From Paenibacillus sp. FSL R5-0766 (GTDB taxonomy: Bacteria; Bacillota; Bacilli; Paenibacillales; Paenibacillaceae): 64,000 nucleotides of DNA. The stretch is from contig NZ_CP150227.1 of NCBI RefSeq assembly GCF_037971845.1, forward strand, positions 3,968,001 to 4,032,000, written 5' to 3'. Shown one piece after another: positions 35,228 to 47,589 of this stretch. The notes beneath the pieces were generated by a model that saw only the letters and a list, made by a program, of their open reading frames with translations, did not search any database and was not told the origin of the DNA. Position 1 is the first letter of the stretch. Every line of letters begins with the position of its first letter. The position numbers and the translations under genes were made by a program.

Positions 35228-35411
35228 ACGTTGAAGTAATCCATTTACACGATAACGGAGAGGGCAGAAAAAACCTGAAAAAGCGAAGCGTTCGCCTTTA
35301 TCCCCGGATTTTCCCCTTTAAAAAAGGGAATCGAAAAAATCTGGGGATAACAGCGATTGGAGGGTTGTTCTGTCATCGTAGTGTCAGTGTAAATAACTTT
35401 TAGTTCAACTA
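35228..35411 (-). repeat. dispersed palindromic repeat, inverted copy E (about 184 bp)
   Basis: Read on the minus strand it starts at GTTGAACTAAAAG, runs through CTACGATGACAGAACAACC and the ATCCCCAGATTTTT hairpin, then GCGAACGCTTCGC, and ends near ACTTCAACG. Compared with copies A and C, the about 40-base AGCTTTCT/AGAAAGCT hairpin block is missing. It is in the 3' untranslated region of the kinase gene. Confidence 0.88.
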
Positions 35412-35414
35412 CGA

Positions 35415-38159
<2,745 letters not shown>

Positions 38160-38272
38160 CGCTGAAACCTCCAAATATATACGAATCCCATAATTAAATT
38201 AAAACTGGTGCATATGTAGTTTATATGTATACGTATAGTCTGACAAGCTTTAAGTTCATCGATTTGCATTAG

Positions 38273-38298
38273 AAAAACGACCTGCTTGTGCAGGTCGT
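38273..38298 (-). terminator. fumC terminator
   Basis: ACGACCTGC (38277-38285) pairs with GCAGGTCGT (38290-38298) around TTGT; on the minus strand a run of five T follows. Near-perfect stem. Confidence 0.9.
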
Positions 38299-38335
38299 CC
38301 TCTTCAGTGATCTATATTGCTCATTATGGCTGATT

Positions 38336-39724
38336 TTAGGCCTTTGGAGCGATCATTTTGGCCGGATCGACATATTGATCAAATTGCTCTTCGGTAAGCA
38401 GGCCCGTTTGTAGCGTTGCCTGTTTCAAAGACAAGCCTTCTTTATGCGCAAGCTTCGCAATTTTGGCTGCATTCTCATAACCAATGTGCGGATTGAGAGC
38501 GGTAACCAGCATGAGTGAATTATTTAGATTATGTTCAATCTGATCCAAGTTAGGCTCGATGCCTACGGCACACTTGTCATTAAACGCAATAATGGAGTCC
38601 GCCAGGAGTTGCACGGATTGCAAGAAGTTATAGATGATAACCGGTTTGAATACATTCAGTTCAAAATTACCCTGACTTGCCGCAAAACCAATCGCTGCAT
38701 CATTACCCATGACCTGCGTAACCACCATAGTAATCGCCTCGCTCTGAGTTGGGTTGACTTTACCCGGCATAATGGAGCTGCCTGGCTCATTCTCCGGAAT
38801 ACGGATCTCGCCCAATCCACTACGAGGACCACTGGCCAACCAGCGGACATCATTGGCAATTTTCATCAAATCAGCTGCAAGCGCTTTAACGGCACCGTGC
38901 GCATACACAACTTCATCATGACTTGTAAGTGCGTGGAATTTGTTAGGTGCAGATACAAAATCTTTCCCCGTATGTTTGCCAATCTCCTTGGCAGTGAAGT
39001 CCCCAAAGTCCGGATGCGCATTAATACCCGTTCCGACAGCTGTACCGCCAATTGCAAGCTCCTTCAGATACTGTACACTTTCACGGATCATACGCTCACT
39101 CTTGCCCAGCATGGCTTCCCAACCACTGATCTCCTGGCCAAGCGTAATTGGTGTTGCATCCTGGAGGTGAGTACGTCCAATCTTGATAATATCCTTGAAT
39201 GCCTCCGACTTGTCTGCAAAAGTGGCTTTTAATACCGCAATGGCCGGCAAGAGTTGATCCTCAACAGCCAGAACACCTGCGACATGCAGAGCCGTTGGGA
39301 ATGTATCGTTGGAGCTCTGGGACATGTTCACGTCATCATTTGGATGCAGACGCTCTTCCTTGCCCTTTTGCTCCAGCAGTTGGTTCCCCAGATTGGCAAT
39401 CACTTCGTTCACGTTCATATTGGATTGTGTTCCGCTTCCCGTCTGCCATACTACCAGTGGGAAATGGTCATCAATTCGGCCTGCAATAATCTCGTCTGCT
39501 GCATAAGCAATAGCATCGGACTTAGCCGCAGATAATTTACCTAATTTATGGTTACTGGCCGCAGCACTTTTTTTCAAAATGGCAAGGGCACGGATAACTT
39601 CCATCGGCATATGTTCATTGCCAATCGGGAAGTTCTCCTTGCTGCGCTGCGTCTGAGCTCCCCACAGCCTGTCGGCTGGTACTTTCATTTCGCCTAACGT
39701 ATCTCTCTCAATGCGGTATTCCAC
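38336..39724 (-). CDS. fumC: fumarate hydratase class II
   Basis: 462 residues from a GTG at 39724, eight bases after GGAGGAGG; a longer frame to 39844 crosses the promoter and is not credible. It interconverts fumarate and malate in the TCA cycle. [46 protein letters not shown] and the family signature [11 protein letters not shown] with the catalytic Ser loop are all present. Single-gene unit with its own promoter and terminator. Confidence 0.97.
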   Translation of the reverse strand: MEYRIERDTLGEMKVPADRLWGAQTQRSKENFPIGNEHMPMEVIRALAILKKSAAASNHKLGKLSAAKSDAIAYAADEIIAGRIDDHFPLVVWQTGSGTQSNMNVNEVIANLGNQLLEQKGKEERLHPNDDVNMSQSSNDTFPTALHVAGVLAVEDQLLPAIAVLKATFADKSEAFKDIIKIGRTHLQDATPITLGQEISGWEAMLGKSERMIRESVQYLKELAIGGTAVGTGINAHPDFGDFTAKEIGKHTGKDFVSAPNKFHALTSHDEVVYAHGAVKALAADLMKIANDVRWLASGPRSGLGEIRIPENEPGSSIMPGKVNPTQSEAITMVVTQVMGNDAAIGFAASQGNFELNVFKPVIIYNFLQSVQLLADSIIAFNDKCAVGIEPNLDQIEHNLNNSLMLVTALNPHIGYENAAKIAKLAHKEGLSLKQATLQTGLLTEEQFDQYVDPAKMIAPKA

Positions 39725-39784
39725 TTGCTTGTCCTCCTCCAAAAAGATGGTTTGGGTCTCTACAAAGCTTGTGTATCTCGTCAT

Positions 39785-39790
39785 ATTATA
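39785..39790 (-). promoter_or_regulatory. fumC: -10 box of fumC
   Basis: Perfect TATAAT on the minus strand, about 60 bases before the GTG start. The -35 region (TGAAAA at 17 bases) is weak. Confidence 0.5.
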
Positions 39791-39856
39791 CATGATTTGC
39801 GAGCAGGTTTTCACCTTTTCGACAAAATTGTAAGCGTAGCGCAAAACGAGCGAGAA

Positions 39857-40867
39857 TTATTTTTGTGACGCAATTGGATACAGTCGGCTGCTCTGTTCGA
39901 ATAGTTCACCTGGTTCCAAACCGATCAATCCGATTTCTTCTGCAGGTATGCCTTCAACATTAGGAGCGTTAACCAGGTTCATCTGTGGTTCAGGACAGAA
40001 GAATTCGCCACCCATGTTATTGTTCCAGATCATCCAGTGCTTGTAAGAGGTACCCACATCGTATACCAGTTTGTCTCCAGTACGGTGATCCGTAAGTTCC
40101 ATATAGTTACGTCCATTCTGCGGTTCCGCAGTGTAATGATTATCCATCGCCGCAAAGAACGGACTAACCCCGTCTTTCTTCAATTGTTCTTCCTCAGGTG
40201 TAAGCGGTTGAAATTGTCCTGTTGGCAGAGAACGCTCGTTCAATTCACGACGTTGTCCAATCGTAACTTTGGCCGTGTAATCCGAGGCTTGACTGTCCGG
40301 TGCAAAAGGTACAGCAATCGCCGTATGGAATGCAAACAAATTCGGCATATATTCTGTCCCGTTGTTGCGGACGATCAATTGTTGCTGAAGTCCTTGGCTG
40401 CTCAAAGAGTAACGAAGCGTCACCGTGAACGTAAACGGCAAGTACTTATGGAATGTATGTCCTTCTTTCACGTCCTGGCTAAGCAACACATAACTCTCCA
40501 GCTGATCGGAACCGTATCCTTCAACCTTCCACTCGGCATCATGCAAAAATCCATGCAAATGGTTACCTGTAGCCGGTTCGTTCACAGGCAACTGATAAAC
40601 TTTACCATTCCAAGGGAAACGTCCATCCTCATAACGGTTCGGTGGAGAAAGAATCGGAATTCCATAGACCGCAGGTGCAGCCATAAACTCATCCATCTGA
40701 TCCTGATTCGGTTCTCTCAAGTAACGAAAACCCTTTTCTGTATCACGAAAAGCAACGAGGTTGGCACCCACGCTTGGAATAACTGCCGCTTCAAACTGAC
40801 TAAAACGAAGCCAAATGGCTGGTATCCCTCCAAATTGTTCTTCAAATGCTGCATTTTGCTGTGTCAT
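39857..40867 (-). CDS. aldose 1-epimerase-like protein
   Basis: 336 residues from ATG 40867 (GGAGG eleven bases upstream); an ATG seven codons earlier overlaps the ribosome site. Galactose-mutarotase-like beta-sandwich: PILSPPNRYEDGRFPWNGKVYQLP, GNHLHGFLHDAEWKVEG with the conserved HG..H pattern, NLFAFHTAIAVPF and, late in the chain, EFFCPEPQMNLVNAPN with a Glu and PEP-like motif. It probably equilibrates sugar anomers or a related hexose; the exact sugar is unknown. It precedes fumC in the same direction but fumC has its own promoter. Confidence 0.88.
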   Translation of the reverse strand: MTQQNAAFEEQFGGIPAIWLRFSQFEAAVIPSVGANLVAFRDTEKGFRYLREPNQDQMDEFMAAPAVYGIPILSPPNRYEDGRFPWNGKVYQLPVNEPATGNHLHGFLHDAEWKVEGYGSDQLESYVLLSQDVKEGHTFHKYLPFTFTVTLRYSLSSQGLQQQLIVRNNGTEYMPNLFAFHTAIAVPFAPDSQASDYTAKVTIGQRRELNERSLPTGQFQPLTPEEEQLKKDGVSPFFAAMDNHYTAEPQNGRNYMELTDHRTGDKLVYDVGTSYKHWMIWNNNMGGEFFCPEPQMNLVNAPNVEGIPAEEIGLIGLEPGELFEQSSRLYPIASQK

Positions 40868-41046
40868 CGTTATATGTACCTCCTGCATACTAAGGTTATA
40901 TTATACGGCTCGACTATATCATGCCCGAGCGCAAAATACCAATCTATGATAGAGAACAAATTCATAATAGAAAGACAAAAAAGACAGGAAAAAGACAGCT
41001 GCAATACGTTACGGCTGTCTCTGCTGTCTTTCATAGGATGGTTCAA

Positions 41047-41856
41047 TTAATCCACATATTTGCCATGATCCGGCACAGTGCTCTCTTCAAAGTCCAGATC
41101 AAGCTGCTTCAAGGATTCACTCAGCATATCTCCGCTCAAGGCATGCCCATGCCCGGTAATTGCAAGTTTCGGCTCCAGATGCCTTATATGCTGGACAGAT
41201 TGATGAGCAGCCTGCCAATCAGTTGTGAAATAAGATGGTGGACCATGCAACTGTTTGTCCTGAAGCAATACACTCCACAGCGACTCCTGCTTCACTGTGA
41301 TGATTGCGTCTCCCGCAATTAACAAACGGTCTGCTTCTCGAAAGAGCGACACATGTCCAGGCGTATGACCTGGCGTGTGCACCCACTCCCATCCTGATAG
41401 ACCTGGAACGGAATGATCTTTGGGTAGACTGAATATCCGATCATCCAGATTGATCGCCTCATTAGGATATGCGAATGACAACCTGGACATTAAACCTCCA
41501 CCTACAGAAGGGTCCGCTGGCGGGTAATCTTTTAATCCCGTTAAATACGGAATTTCAAGCGGATGAGCATACACTGGCACACCCCAGAATTGTTCCAGCT
41601 CAATAACGGTTCCTACATGGTCGAAGTGACCATGCGTCAATATGATCGCAGACGGCGGACCTTGAAATCGTTCTGTTGCAACCTGAACAATATGATCTGT
41701 GAACCTCGCCATTCCGGTGTCCACGAGGACCCAGTTCCTGCTTCCTGGCTCTCCGATGAACACGACATTAACGAATAGTGTACGTAGACTGAGAATATCG
41801 GGCGCGACTTCTTCAAGTCCCGTCAACCCTTCAGTAATCAGATTGTCAGATGCCAT
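41047..41856 (-). CDS. MBL-fold metallo-hydrolase
   Basis: 269 residues. ILTHGHFDHVGTVIELEQ is the HxHxDH zinc motif; HTPGHTPGHVSLFREADRLLIAGDAI provides the next His and bridging Asp; and AITGHGHALSG the last His. The two-domain layout is that of glyoxalase II-like and lactonase-like hydrolases acting on thioesters or lactones in the cytosol. GGAGG nine bases before the start. Possibly co-transcribed with the epimerase downstream (180-base gap), but no functional link is evident. Confidence 0.9.
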   Translation of the reverse strand: MASDNLITEGLTGLEEVAPDILSLRTLFVNVVFIGEPGSRNWVLVDTGMARFTDHIVQVATERFQGPPSAIILTHGHFDHVGTVIELEQFWGVPVYAHPLEIPYLTGLKDYPPADPSVGGGLMSRLSFAYPNEAINLDDRIFSLPKDHSVPGLSGWEWVHTPGHTPGHVSLFREADRLLIAGDAIITVKQESLWSVLLQDKQLHGPPSYFTTDWQAAHQSVQHIRHLEPKLAITGHGHALSGDMLSESLKQLDLDFEESTVPDHGKYVD

Positions 41857-42036
41857 TCACGGTTACCTCCCATTAGGCGGATTGTCTCTCTGGTTCCATT
41901 CATCTCGTAGACTTCCCTTTTCTGGATCATCTATTCAACATTTCCAATAAAATAGACGGTATACACCCTGTTTCGGGCATACACCGTCTAGTATAGTCAT
42001 CGACACAACACAATAGAACAAGAACATCTCGGCCAG

Positions 42037-42303
42037 TTAAGCCGGAAATGCCTCCAGAGCAGCATCGAGCAATTGATTGTACAGATCGTCATCATTCTCA
42101 AGCAACTCGTCCATACGCAGTAACTCTTCTTCATCACCGGATTGCTCCGTGAAATGCAAGCTATAGTCCCAATCTTTTCCGTTCTTGCTCATGAAGGTAA
42201 TCTCATATACTGACTTTTCGCCTTCTGTGCGGTAAACGGTATTTCCCACGTATCCTTTTTCACCTTCACGGCGCATTTCAGCACTTATAATTTCAATATT
42301 CAC
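42037..42303 (-). CDS. small acidic protein of unknown function
   Basis: About 88-90 residues. Not recognised. Beta-strand-like N-terminal half (VNIEIISAEMRREGEKGYVGNTVYRTEGEKSVYEITF) and a very acidic C-terminal helix (DEEELLRMDELLENDDDLYNQLLDAALEAF). No membrane segment or cysteine. Two starts are possible: GTG at 42303, nine bases after GGAG, or the ATG at 42309, only three bases after it; I prefer the first. The family appears as conserved hypothetical proteins in Paenibacillus, to my memory, but no function can be given. Confidence 0.75.
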   Translation of the reverse strand: MNIEIISAEMRREGEKGYVGNTVYRTEGEKSVYEITFMSKNGKDWDYSLHFTEQSGDEEELLRMDELLENDDDLYNQLLDAALEAFPA

Positions 42304-42519
42304 AATCATTCTCTCCTTTAATCTTTCATCTACAGTCGGTCTCCAACATTTCTGGTAAACCTAGTTTGGTAATTATTATTGGTTAATTGTACAATATATA
42401 ACGTAGCAACGTATACCTTATTCAATGAAGGAACCATTCTGAGTCCTTACATAGTTGTAATGAGGACTATAATAGCCAACAAGCTACGATATTATTATCA
42501 CATTGGAGGAAAAAATAGC

Positions 42520-43752
42520 ATGAACACTTTTGAAACGAATCTGCAGCAATATGCTGAACTGGCTGTACAAGTCGGTGTCAATGTCCATCCTGGACAGACA
42601 CTCGTGGTTAATGCTCCAATCTCAGCAGCACATTTTGTACGACTGATTGTCAAAGCAGCCTACGGTAAAGGTGCGAAATTGGTCAAAGTAAACTGGAGCG
42701 ATGAAACCGTTACACGTCTTCATTACGATCTTGCACCTGATGAAGCCTTCTCCATTGAACCGAAATGGTTTGCAGCTGAAATGACTGAACTGGTTGAAGA
42801 AGGTGCCGCTATTCTGCACGTCATCGCTGAAAATCCGGATCTGCTAAACGGTGTAGCGCAGGAACGCATTATTACCAGCCAAAAAGTGCGTGGCAAAGCG
42901 CTCGAAAAATATCGTTCTTATCAGATGGCTGACAAATTCAGCTGGTCTATCGTGGCCGTTCCTTCTCCGGAATGGGCAGCTAAAGTGTTCCCGGATCTGC
43001 CAGAAGCACAACAAGTGGATCGCCTGTGGGATGTCATTTTCAAAACGGTACGGATCGGTGAGCAGGATGCTGTTGCCGAATGGAAAACCCATTTGCAAAA
43101 CCTGGATTCCCGCGCTGATCTGTTGAACAACAAAAAATACAAGAAGCTTCACTATACAGCTCCAGGCACAGACTTGACCATTGAACTTCCAGAAGGCCAC
43201 ATCTGGGTATCCGGTGGAAGTGTGAATGAGCAAGGACATGTCTTTATTGCCAATATGCCTACGGAAGAAGTATTCACGGCTCCGCTGAAAACGGGTGTTA
43301 ACGGTACAGTGCGCAGCACGAAACCACTGAGCTACGGCGGCAACCTGATTGACGGTTTCTCACTAACATTCGAGAACGGCCGAATTGTTGACTATACCGC
43401 CGATCAAGGTCTCGATGCACTCAAAAACCTGATCGAGATGGATGAAGGCGCACACTATCTGGGTGAAGTAGCCCTCGTTCCACATCAGTCCCCAATTTCC
43501 GATACCAATATTTTGTTCTACAATACTTTGTTTGATGAAAATGCCTCCAACCATTTGGCGATTGGTAATGCCTATGCCTTCTGTCTGGAAGGTGGTAAAA
43601 CGATGTCCAAAGAAGAGCTGATTGAACGTGGCATGAACTCCAGTCTCACTCATGTAGACTTCATGATTGGATCCGGAGAAATGAACATCCACGGCGTGAC
43701 CTCCGAAGGTGCGGAAGAGCCGATCTTCCTGCAAGGAAACTGGGCATTTTAA
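42520..43752 (+). CDS. ampS: M29 aminopeptidase (AmpS/PepS family), first copy
   Basis: 410 residues from ATG 42520, nine bases after GGAGGA; the longer frame upstream is untranslated leader. Metal-ligand motifs of the M29 family are all present: PTEEVFTAP (Glu), MDEGAHYLGEVALVP (Glu), NHLAIGNAYAFCLEGG (His, Tyr) and THVDFMIGSGEMNIHG (His, Asp). It is a cytosolic two-metal aminopeptidase releasing N-terminal residues from peptides. A close paralog follows directly. The hairpin between the two may give different levels of the two proteins. Confidence 0.95.
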   Translation: MNTFETNLQQYAELAVQVGVNVHPGQTLVVNAPISAAHFVRLIVKAAYGKGAKLVKVNWSDETVTRLHYDLAPDEAFSIEPKWFAAEMTELVEEGAAILHVIAENPDLLNGVAQERIITSQKVRGKALEKYRSYQMADKFSWSIVAVPSPEWAAKVFPDLPEAQQVDRLWDVIFKTVRIGEQDAVAEWKTHLQNLDSRADLLNNKKYKKLHYTAPGTDLTIELPEGHIWVSGGSVNEQGHVFIANMPTEEVFTAPLKTGVNGTVRSTKPLSYGGNLIDGFSLTFENGRIVDYTADQGLDALKNLIEMDEGAHYLGEVALVPHQSPISDTNILFYNTLFDENASNHLAIGNAYAFCLEGGKTMSKEELIERGMNSSLTHVDFMIGSGEMNIHGVTSEGAEEPIFLQGNWAF

Positions 43753-43773
43753 TCCCGTTTGATGTGATTTAGG

Positions 43774-43798
43774 AGAGAGGAGATTACTCCTCTCTTTT
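43774..43798 (+). terminator. hairpin between the two aminopeptidase genes
   Basis: AGAGAGGAG (43774-43782) pairs perfectly with CTCCTCTCT (43787-43795) around ATTA, followed by only three T. Probably a partial terminator. Confidence 0.7.
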
Positions 43799-43842
43799 CC
43801 TGCGTTAACAGGTCTAAAATTCAACAATTGGAGGGAACTCAC

Positions 43843-45075
43843 ATGTTAAGTTTTGAACAAAAACTGGATCGTTACGCTGAACTTGCTGTAAGAGTAGGTG
43901 CTAACGTGCAACCAGGACAAGTATTTGTCATCTCTGCGATGATTGATACTGCAGAATTTGTACGTTTGCTGGTACGTAAGGGATATGAAGCTGGAGCCAA
44001 GCAGGTGATTGTAAAATACGGAGATGAAACCGTCAATCGATTGCGGTTTGAGATGGCCCCTGAGGAATCCTTCCAAGAGCCGCCGAAATGGCATGCAGCG
44101 GAGCTTGAAGAACTGGCGGCCAATAATGCAGCCTTTCTGACCGTATTGTCATCCAGCCCAGACCTGATGAAAGGGATTGACCCGGAGCGGATTTCCACCC
44201 ATCAGCGTACATTTGGTCAGGCGATGGCCAAGTATCGTCAGTATCAACAGGCGGATAAAATGAGCTGGACGGGTGTGGCTTGTCCTTCCCCCGATTGGGC
44301 AGCCAAAGTATTCCCCGATCTCCCGGCAGCTGAGCAGGTTAGTCAGCTGTGGGAAGCCATTTTTGCTGCGGTGAGAGCCGATCTGGAGGACCCTGTAGCG
44401 GCTTGGGAACAACATATTGAACGACTAGAGACCAAAGCCGTTGGCCTGAACAACAAAAAGTATCAAGCATTGCACTTCCTCTCCCCAGGGACGGATCTTA
44501 CTGTCGAGCTTCCAGAAGGTCATATCTGGGCGCAGGCTGGTAGCGTGAATGAGCAAGGCACCCCTTTTGTCGCCAATATCCCGACAGAGGAAGTATTCAC
44601 TGCTCCAGCCAAGCACGGTGTTAACGGCAAGGTGTCCAGCACCAAACCACTCAGTTATGGCGGCAGTATCATTGATCGTTTTTCACTCACATTTGAGAAC
44701 GGACGTATCATTGATTTTCATGCTGAAGAAGGTCAGGATATGCTGGAAAGACTCATTTCCATGGATGAAGGATCTCATTACCTCGGCGAAGTCGCTTTGG
44801 TTCCCTTCCATTCACCGATCTCTGAGAGTGGTATCCTGTATTACACTACATTGTATGATGAGAATGCGTCTTGCCATCTTGCGATTGGCAGTTCCTATGC
44901 ATTTAATATCGAAGGTGGCAAATCGATGTCTCCGGAAGAACTTGCAGCCCGTGGCATGAACACCAGTATTACTCATGTGGACTTCATGATGGGCTCACCC
45001 GAGACGGACATCTACGGTATCACAGCAAACGGCGAACGTGAAGCCATCTTCCTTAAGGGAGACTGGGCATTCTAA
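43843..45075 (+). CDS. M29 aminopeptidase (AmpS/PepS family), second copy
   Basis: 410 residues from ATG 43843, eight bases after GGAGGG. Same length and layout as the gene before it, with PTEEVFTAP, MDEGSHYLGEVALVP, CHLAIGSSYAFNIEGG and THVDFMMGSPETDIYG carrying all metal ligands. The two proteins differ at many non-catalytic positions, so this is an old tandem duplication rather than a recent copy, and both look functional. Substrate preference probably differs. Ends at a strong terminator. Confidence 0.95.
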   Translation: MLSFEQKLDRYAELAVRVGANVQPGQVFVISAMIDTAEFVRLLVRKGYEAGAKQVIVKYGDETVNRLRFEMAPEESFQEPPKWHAAELEELAANNAAFLTVLSSSPDLMKGIDPERISTHQRTFGQAMAKYRQYQQADKMSWTGVACPSPDWAAKVFPDLPAAEQVSQLWEAIFAAVRADLEDPVAAWEQHIERLETKAVGLNNKKYQALHFLSPGTDLTVELPEGHIWAQAGSVNEQGTPFVANIPTEEVFTAPAKHGVNGKVSSTKPLSYGGSIIDRFSLTFENGRIIDFHAEEGQDMLERLISMDEGSHYLGEVALVPFHSPISESGILYYTTLYDENASCHLAIGSSYAFNIEGGKSMSPEELAARGMNTSITHVDFMMGSPETDIYGITANGEREAIFLKGDWAF

Positions 45076-45122
45076 CAGATTACGGAGAGTTATCTCTCTT
45101 AATGTATTTTTCTGAATAGTCG

Positions 45123-45174
45123 AAAAGGCTGTCTTGCAACCATGTTTTCATGGTTGGCGAGACGGCCTTTTATT
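45123..45174 (+). terminator. terminator after the aminopeptidase pair
   Basis: AAAAGGCTGTCT pairs with AGACGGCCTTTT and the inner CCATG/CATGG closes a TTTT loop; T-rich tail follows. Symmetric, so it could work both ways. Confidence 0.88.
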
Positions 45175-45321
45175 AATTTTCAGCAAACTTTCCCGCATGT
45201 TATACACACTTCTCTCATCTGGTTTTTCCCGGACCAACCTCCCATTGTATCGTTTCCATATTATGTTGTAAAATGTAATGATACCAATGTTTGTGGATTG
45301 TTCACCAGAAAGGAGAACATC

Positions 45322-45912
45322 ATGGCCAATCGGCTTCAGTTATTACTAGCCTCAGATTTCCATAATTTAGGCTCTGCACTTCAAGAAGAAGTGTATTATG
45401 AATATTATAATATGGTACATGGTCTTATCGTTTATATCATCAAGGAGCGTGCTGCAGCAGAGGATATTATTCAGGAAGCTTTTATCAAAATCATTAAAAA
45501 CAAACCCATCTTTGAAGACGAGGTCAAACTGAAAGCCTGGCTCAAGGTTGTCACACGGAACACAGCTATTAATTATCTGAGAAAAAATAAAAATAACCGT
45601 AACCAATTGGATACGGATAGTGTTTTTATAGATATGGAGACGATGAATCAGACGGCAGCTTCCGTGGAAAGTATGGTAGAAACGCAGATGATGGAAGAGT
45701 CCATTGAATTTTATCTCGGACAGCTCAAACCGGAATATCGTGTACTGGTGGAGTTACGGTGGAAAAAAGGTCTCTCTTACCGAGAGATGGCCGAACTGCT
45801 GGATACCTCCGAAGACATTGTGAAGCAACGTTTGTTCAGAGCCCGTGGCAGTATCAAGAAGCAATTACATAAGGAATGGGGTGGAAGCATTGAGCAAAGG
45901 CAAGTCCGATAA
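45322..45912 (+). CDS. ECF-type RNA polymerase sigma factor
   Basis: 196 residues from ATG 45322 with AAAGGAG six bases upstream. Region 2 is visible as YYNMVHGLIVYIIKERAAAEDIIQEAFIKI.. and KAWLKVVTRNTAINYLRK; region 4 as LKPEYRVLVELRWKKGLSYREMAELLDTSEDIVKQRLFRARGSIKK. It directs RNA polymerase to its own set of promoters when released from its anti-sigma partner. The following gene starts inside its last codons (23-base overlap), so the two are translationally coupled, the usual sigma/anti-sigma arrangement. Confidence 0.94.
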   Translation: MANRLQLLLASDFHNLGSALQEEVYYEYYNMVHGLIVYIIKERAAAEDIIQEAFIKIIKNKPIFEDEVKLKAWLKVVTRNTAINYLRKNKNNRNQLDTDSVFIDMETMNQTAASVESMVETQMMEESIEFYLGQLKPEYRVLVELRWKKGLSYREMAELLDTSEDIVKQRLFRARGSIKKQLHKEWGGSIEQRQVR

Positions 45913-46843
45913 GCACGTAGAGCCATTCGATTCAGAGCTGGAAGACGAATATTTCGACGCTGCGTTTGACCTGGCTTTTGATGAAGCTTTCCATCAGGCC
46001 GTCTCTGCCCCTTCCGCCTCTCATACCGAATCCATGCAACAATCCTGGCAGAAGGTACACAGGGAAATTAACAGAATCGGTTTACGTAAAAAAAGAATTC
46101 GTACCTTACGACTTTCAGTTGTCGTAGCTGCGTCCGTGACCATCGGAGCCGTTATTTTCAGCCTGCCGTCCGGTACGCAAGCGGTATCTCCTTTTGTGCA
46201 ATCCATCAAGGATTGGGGCAATGGCATGAAATCCATTATCATCGAGGATCGCACGACCCATCTGGGGGCTGATCCGTCAACAGCCAAAACACCTCCACCA
46301 CCGGAAACCAGCTTAGACGACATTCTTAAATTACAAGAAGAAGAAGCTCTTAATACACCTTCGTATGAGTTATCGAGCCATCTGTTTCGTCCAGTACTTG
46401 TTACGGAAGAGATCGCACGCGAAGGGTTCATGGGTGACTTTCTGTTATCCAAGGCCATTCCCGAGAGATTCAACAAGGTCAAATTCGAACTCGTGCTTGA
46501 TACTGAAAACCCTGTGAATCCAGACGATTATTATGAGTCCACACAAATGAGAGTTCAATATACCAGTGAAGGCAAGAGCATAGAGGATGAGATTATCCAG
46601 TTTGATTATGTCTATGTCATGCCTGGGGAGAAAATTGAAGGGGCCATGCTTCGTGATATGAGCACCGTAAAGCTGGCGGATGGCTCAGAAGCACTGATGT
46701 ATATCGGCCCACCCTATAACTCCTTTCAGTGGATGATGGGTTCCAACAATATGAGTCTGTTTGGCACCCTTTCGGAAGAAGAAATGACTGCTATTGCCAA
46801 CGATTTTCAAGAGCAGAAGTTTCCAGGCAGCACCCGTCGATAA
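45890..46843 (+). CDS. membrane anti-sigma factor-like protein
   Basis: 317 residues from a TTG at 45890 (GGGGTGG five bases upstream), overlapping the sigma gene. An acidic N-terminal cytosolic part (FDSELEDEYFDAAFDLAFDEAFHQ) is followed by one membrane helix, LRLSVVVAASVTIGAVIFSL, then a Pro-rich linker and an extracytoplasmic domain with a DUF4367-like end (ADGSEALMYIGPPYNSFQWMMGSNNMSLFGTLSEEEMTAIANDF). The acidic tail, rather than a zinc-binding anti-sigma motif, would hold the sigma factor. Role inferred from position and topology. Confidence 0.82.
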   Translation: MSKGKSDKHVEPFDSELEDEYFDAAFDLAFDEAFHQAVSAPSASHTESMQQSWQKVHREINRIGLRKKRIRTLRLSVVVAASVTIGAVIFSLPSGTQAVSPFVQSIKDWGNGMKSIIIEDRTTHLGADPSTAKTPPPPETSLDDILKLQEEEALNTPSYELSSHLFRPVLVTEEIAREGFMGDFLLSKAIPERFNKVKFELVLDTENPVNPDDYYESTQMRVQYTSEGKSIEDEIIQFDYVYVMPGEKIEGAMLRDMSTVKLADGSEALMYIGPPYNSFQWMMGSNNMSLFGTLSEEEMTAIANDFQEQKFPGSTRR

Positions 46844-46845
46844 GA

Positions 46846-47358
46846 TCAGAATAACACGGTGCCAGAGACATGTTTGCTTGTTTCCGTGGTACTTCCATCA
46901 TACGCTGTATGAATACTGGTAACGCGATAATAATATCCTGGCATAACGGTCCAATCCGATGCGGCATTCAGTAAGTTTGTATTCGTTGCATTGTTGGAAC
47001 TCGATTTGAAAGTTACCCATGCTGTTCCTGTCCAGCGCTCAAGTCGATAATCTACGGAAAGTGTCTTCATTGCTGTATATGTCATGGTCTTGGTATTGAC
47101 GATAGCCGATAATCCACCCCCAGGAATGACTGCACCGACCGCTTGATAGATATGTCCAAGTTCTCGAGTGTTAACAAGCGAATGGATGGATGGTTCCGGC
47201 GGAGGTGGGGGTGTAAGGGCACCAGAGGACACGTTGATCATCGGGCTTGCAACGGCTGGTTCGGACGTAGGTATAGCCAGGATTGTTGGCACCATTAACA
47301 AGGCAACAAGGGTTATTTTTAGCATAGATGCTGCACTCTTCGTTTTCGTTTTCCGCAT
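46846..47358 (-). CDS. small secreted protein of unknown function
   Basis: 170 residues. A signal peptide (KITLVALLMVPTILAIP, cut near AVASP) and a Pro-rich segment (TPPPPPEPS) precede a beta-rich domain with IVNTKTMTYTAMKTLSVDYRLERWTGTAWVTF and a C-terminal YYYRVTSIHTAYDGSTTET, resembling small exported proteins of the DUF6147 kind. No cysteines or catalytic motif seen. GGAGG ten bases before the start. Convergent with the anti-sigma gene, with only two bases between stops. Confidence 0.78.
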   Translation of the reverse strand: MRKTKTKSAASMLKITLVALLMVPTILAIPTSEPAVASPMINVSSGALTPPPPPEPSIHSLVNTRELGHIYQAVGAVIPGGGLSAIVNTKTMTYTAMKTLSVDYRLERWTGTAWVTFKSSSNNATNTNLLNAASDWTVMPGYYYRVTSIHTAYDGSTTETSKHVSGTVLF

Positions 47359-47439
47359 ATTGATCCATCCTCCGCTTCCTTACTTGATTTTGTGTAAGGG
47401 TATAAACGGACGGATCGGGTGACAGGTTTCAAAAAAATT

Positions 47440-47470
47440 AGACGCTCCGATGTTTCTGTCGGCAGCGTCT
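47440..47470. terminator. hairpin with T-runs on both sides
   Basis: AGACGCT (47440-47446) pairs with AGCGTCT (47464-47470), inner CCGA/TCGG helps. TTTTGTCTTT follows on the plus strand and AATTTTTTT on the minus strand. It lies between the divergent genes at 47358 and 47590, an odd place for a terminator; it may act as an attenuator in either leader. Confidence 0.6.
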
Positions 47471-47589
47471 TTTGTCTTTGCATGCAACTCCAGCATGGTT
47501 GAAACCTAAATTATTCCAGCCCGTATGTATTGGGTAATGGATACACGAAACCATATTAACCAACAAGATTTGCAAATGAGGTGTATAAC

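Noticed and set aside
39725..39844. N-terminal extension of fumC by 40 residues
   Set aside because: The extension contains the TATAAT promoter box and has no ribosome site; GTG 39724 follows GGAGGAGG and starts at the usual position for the family.
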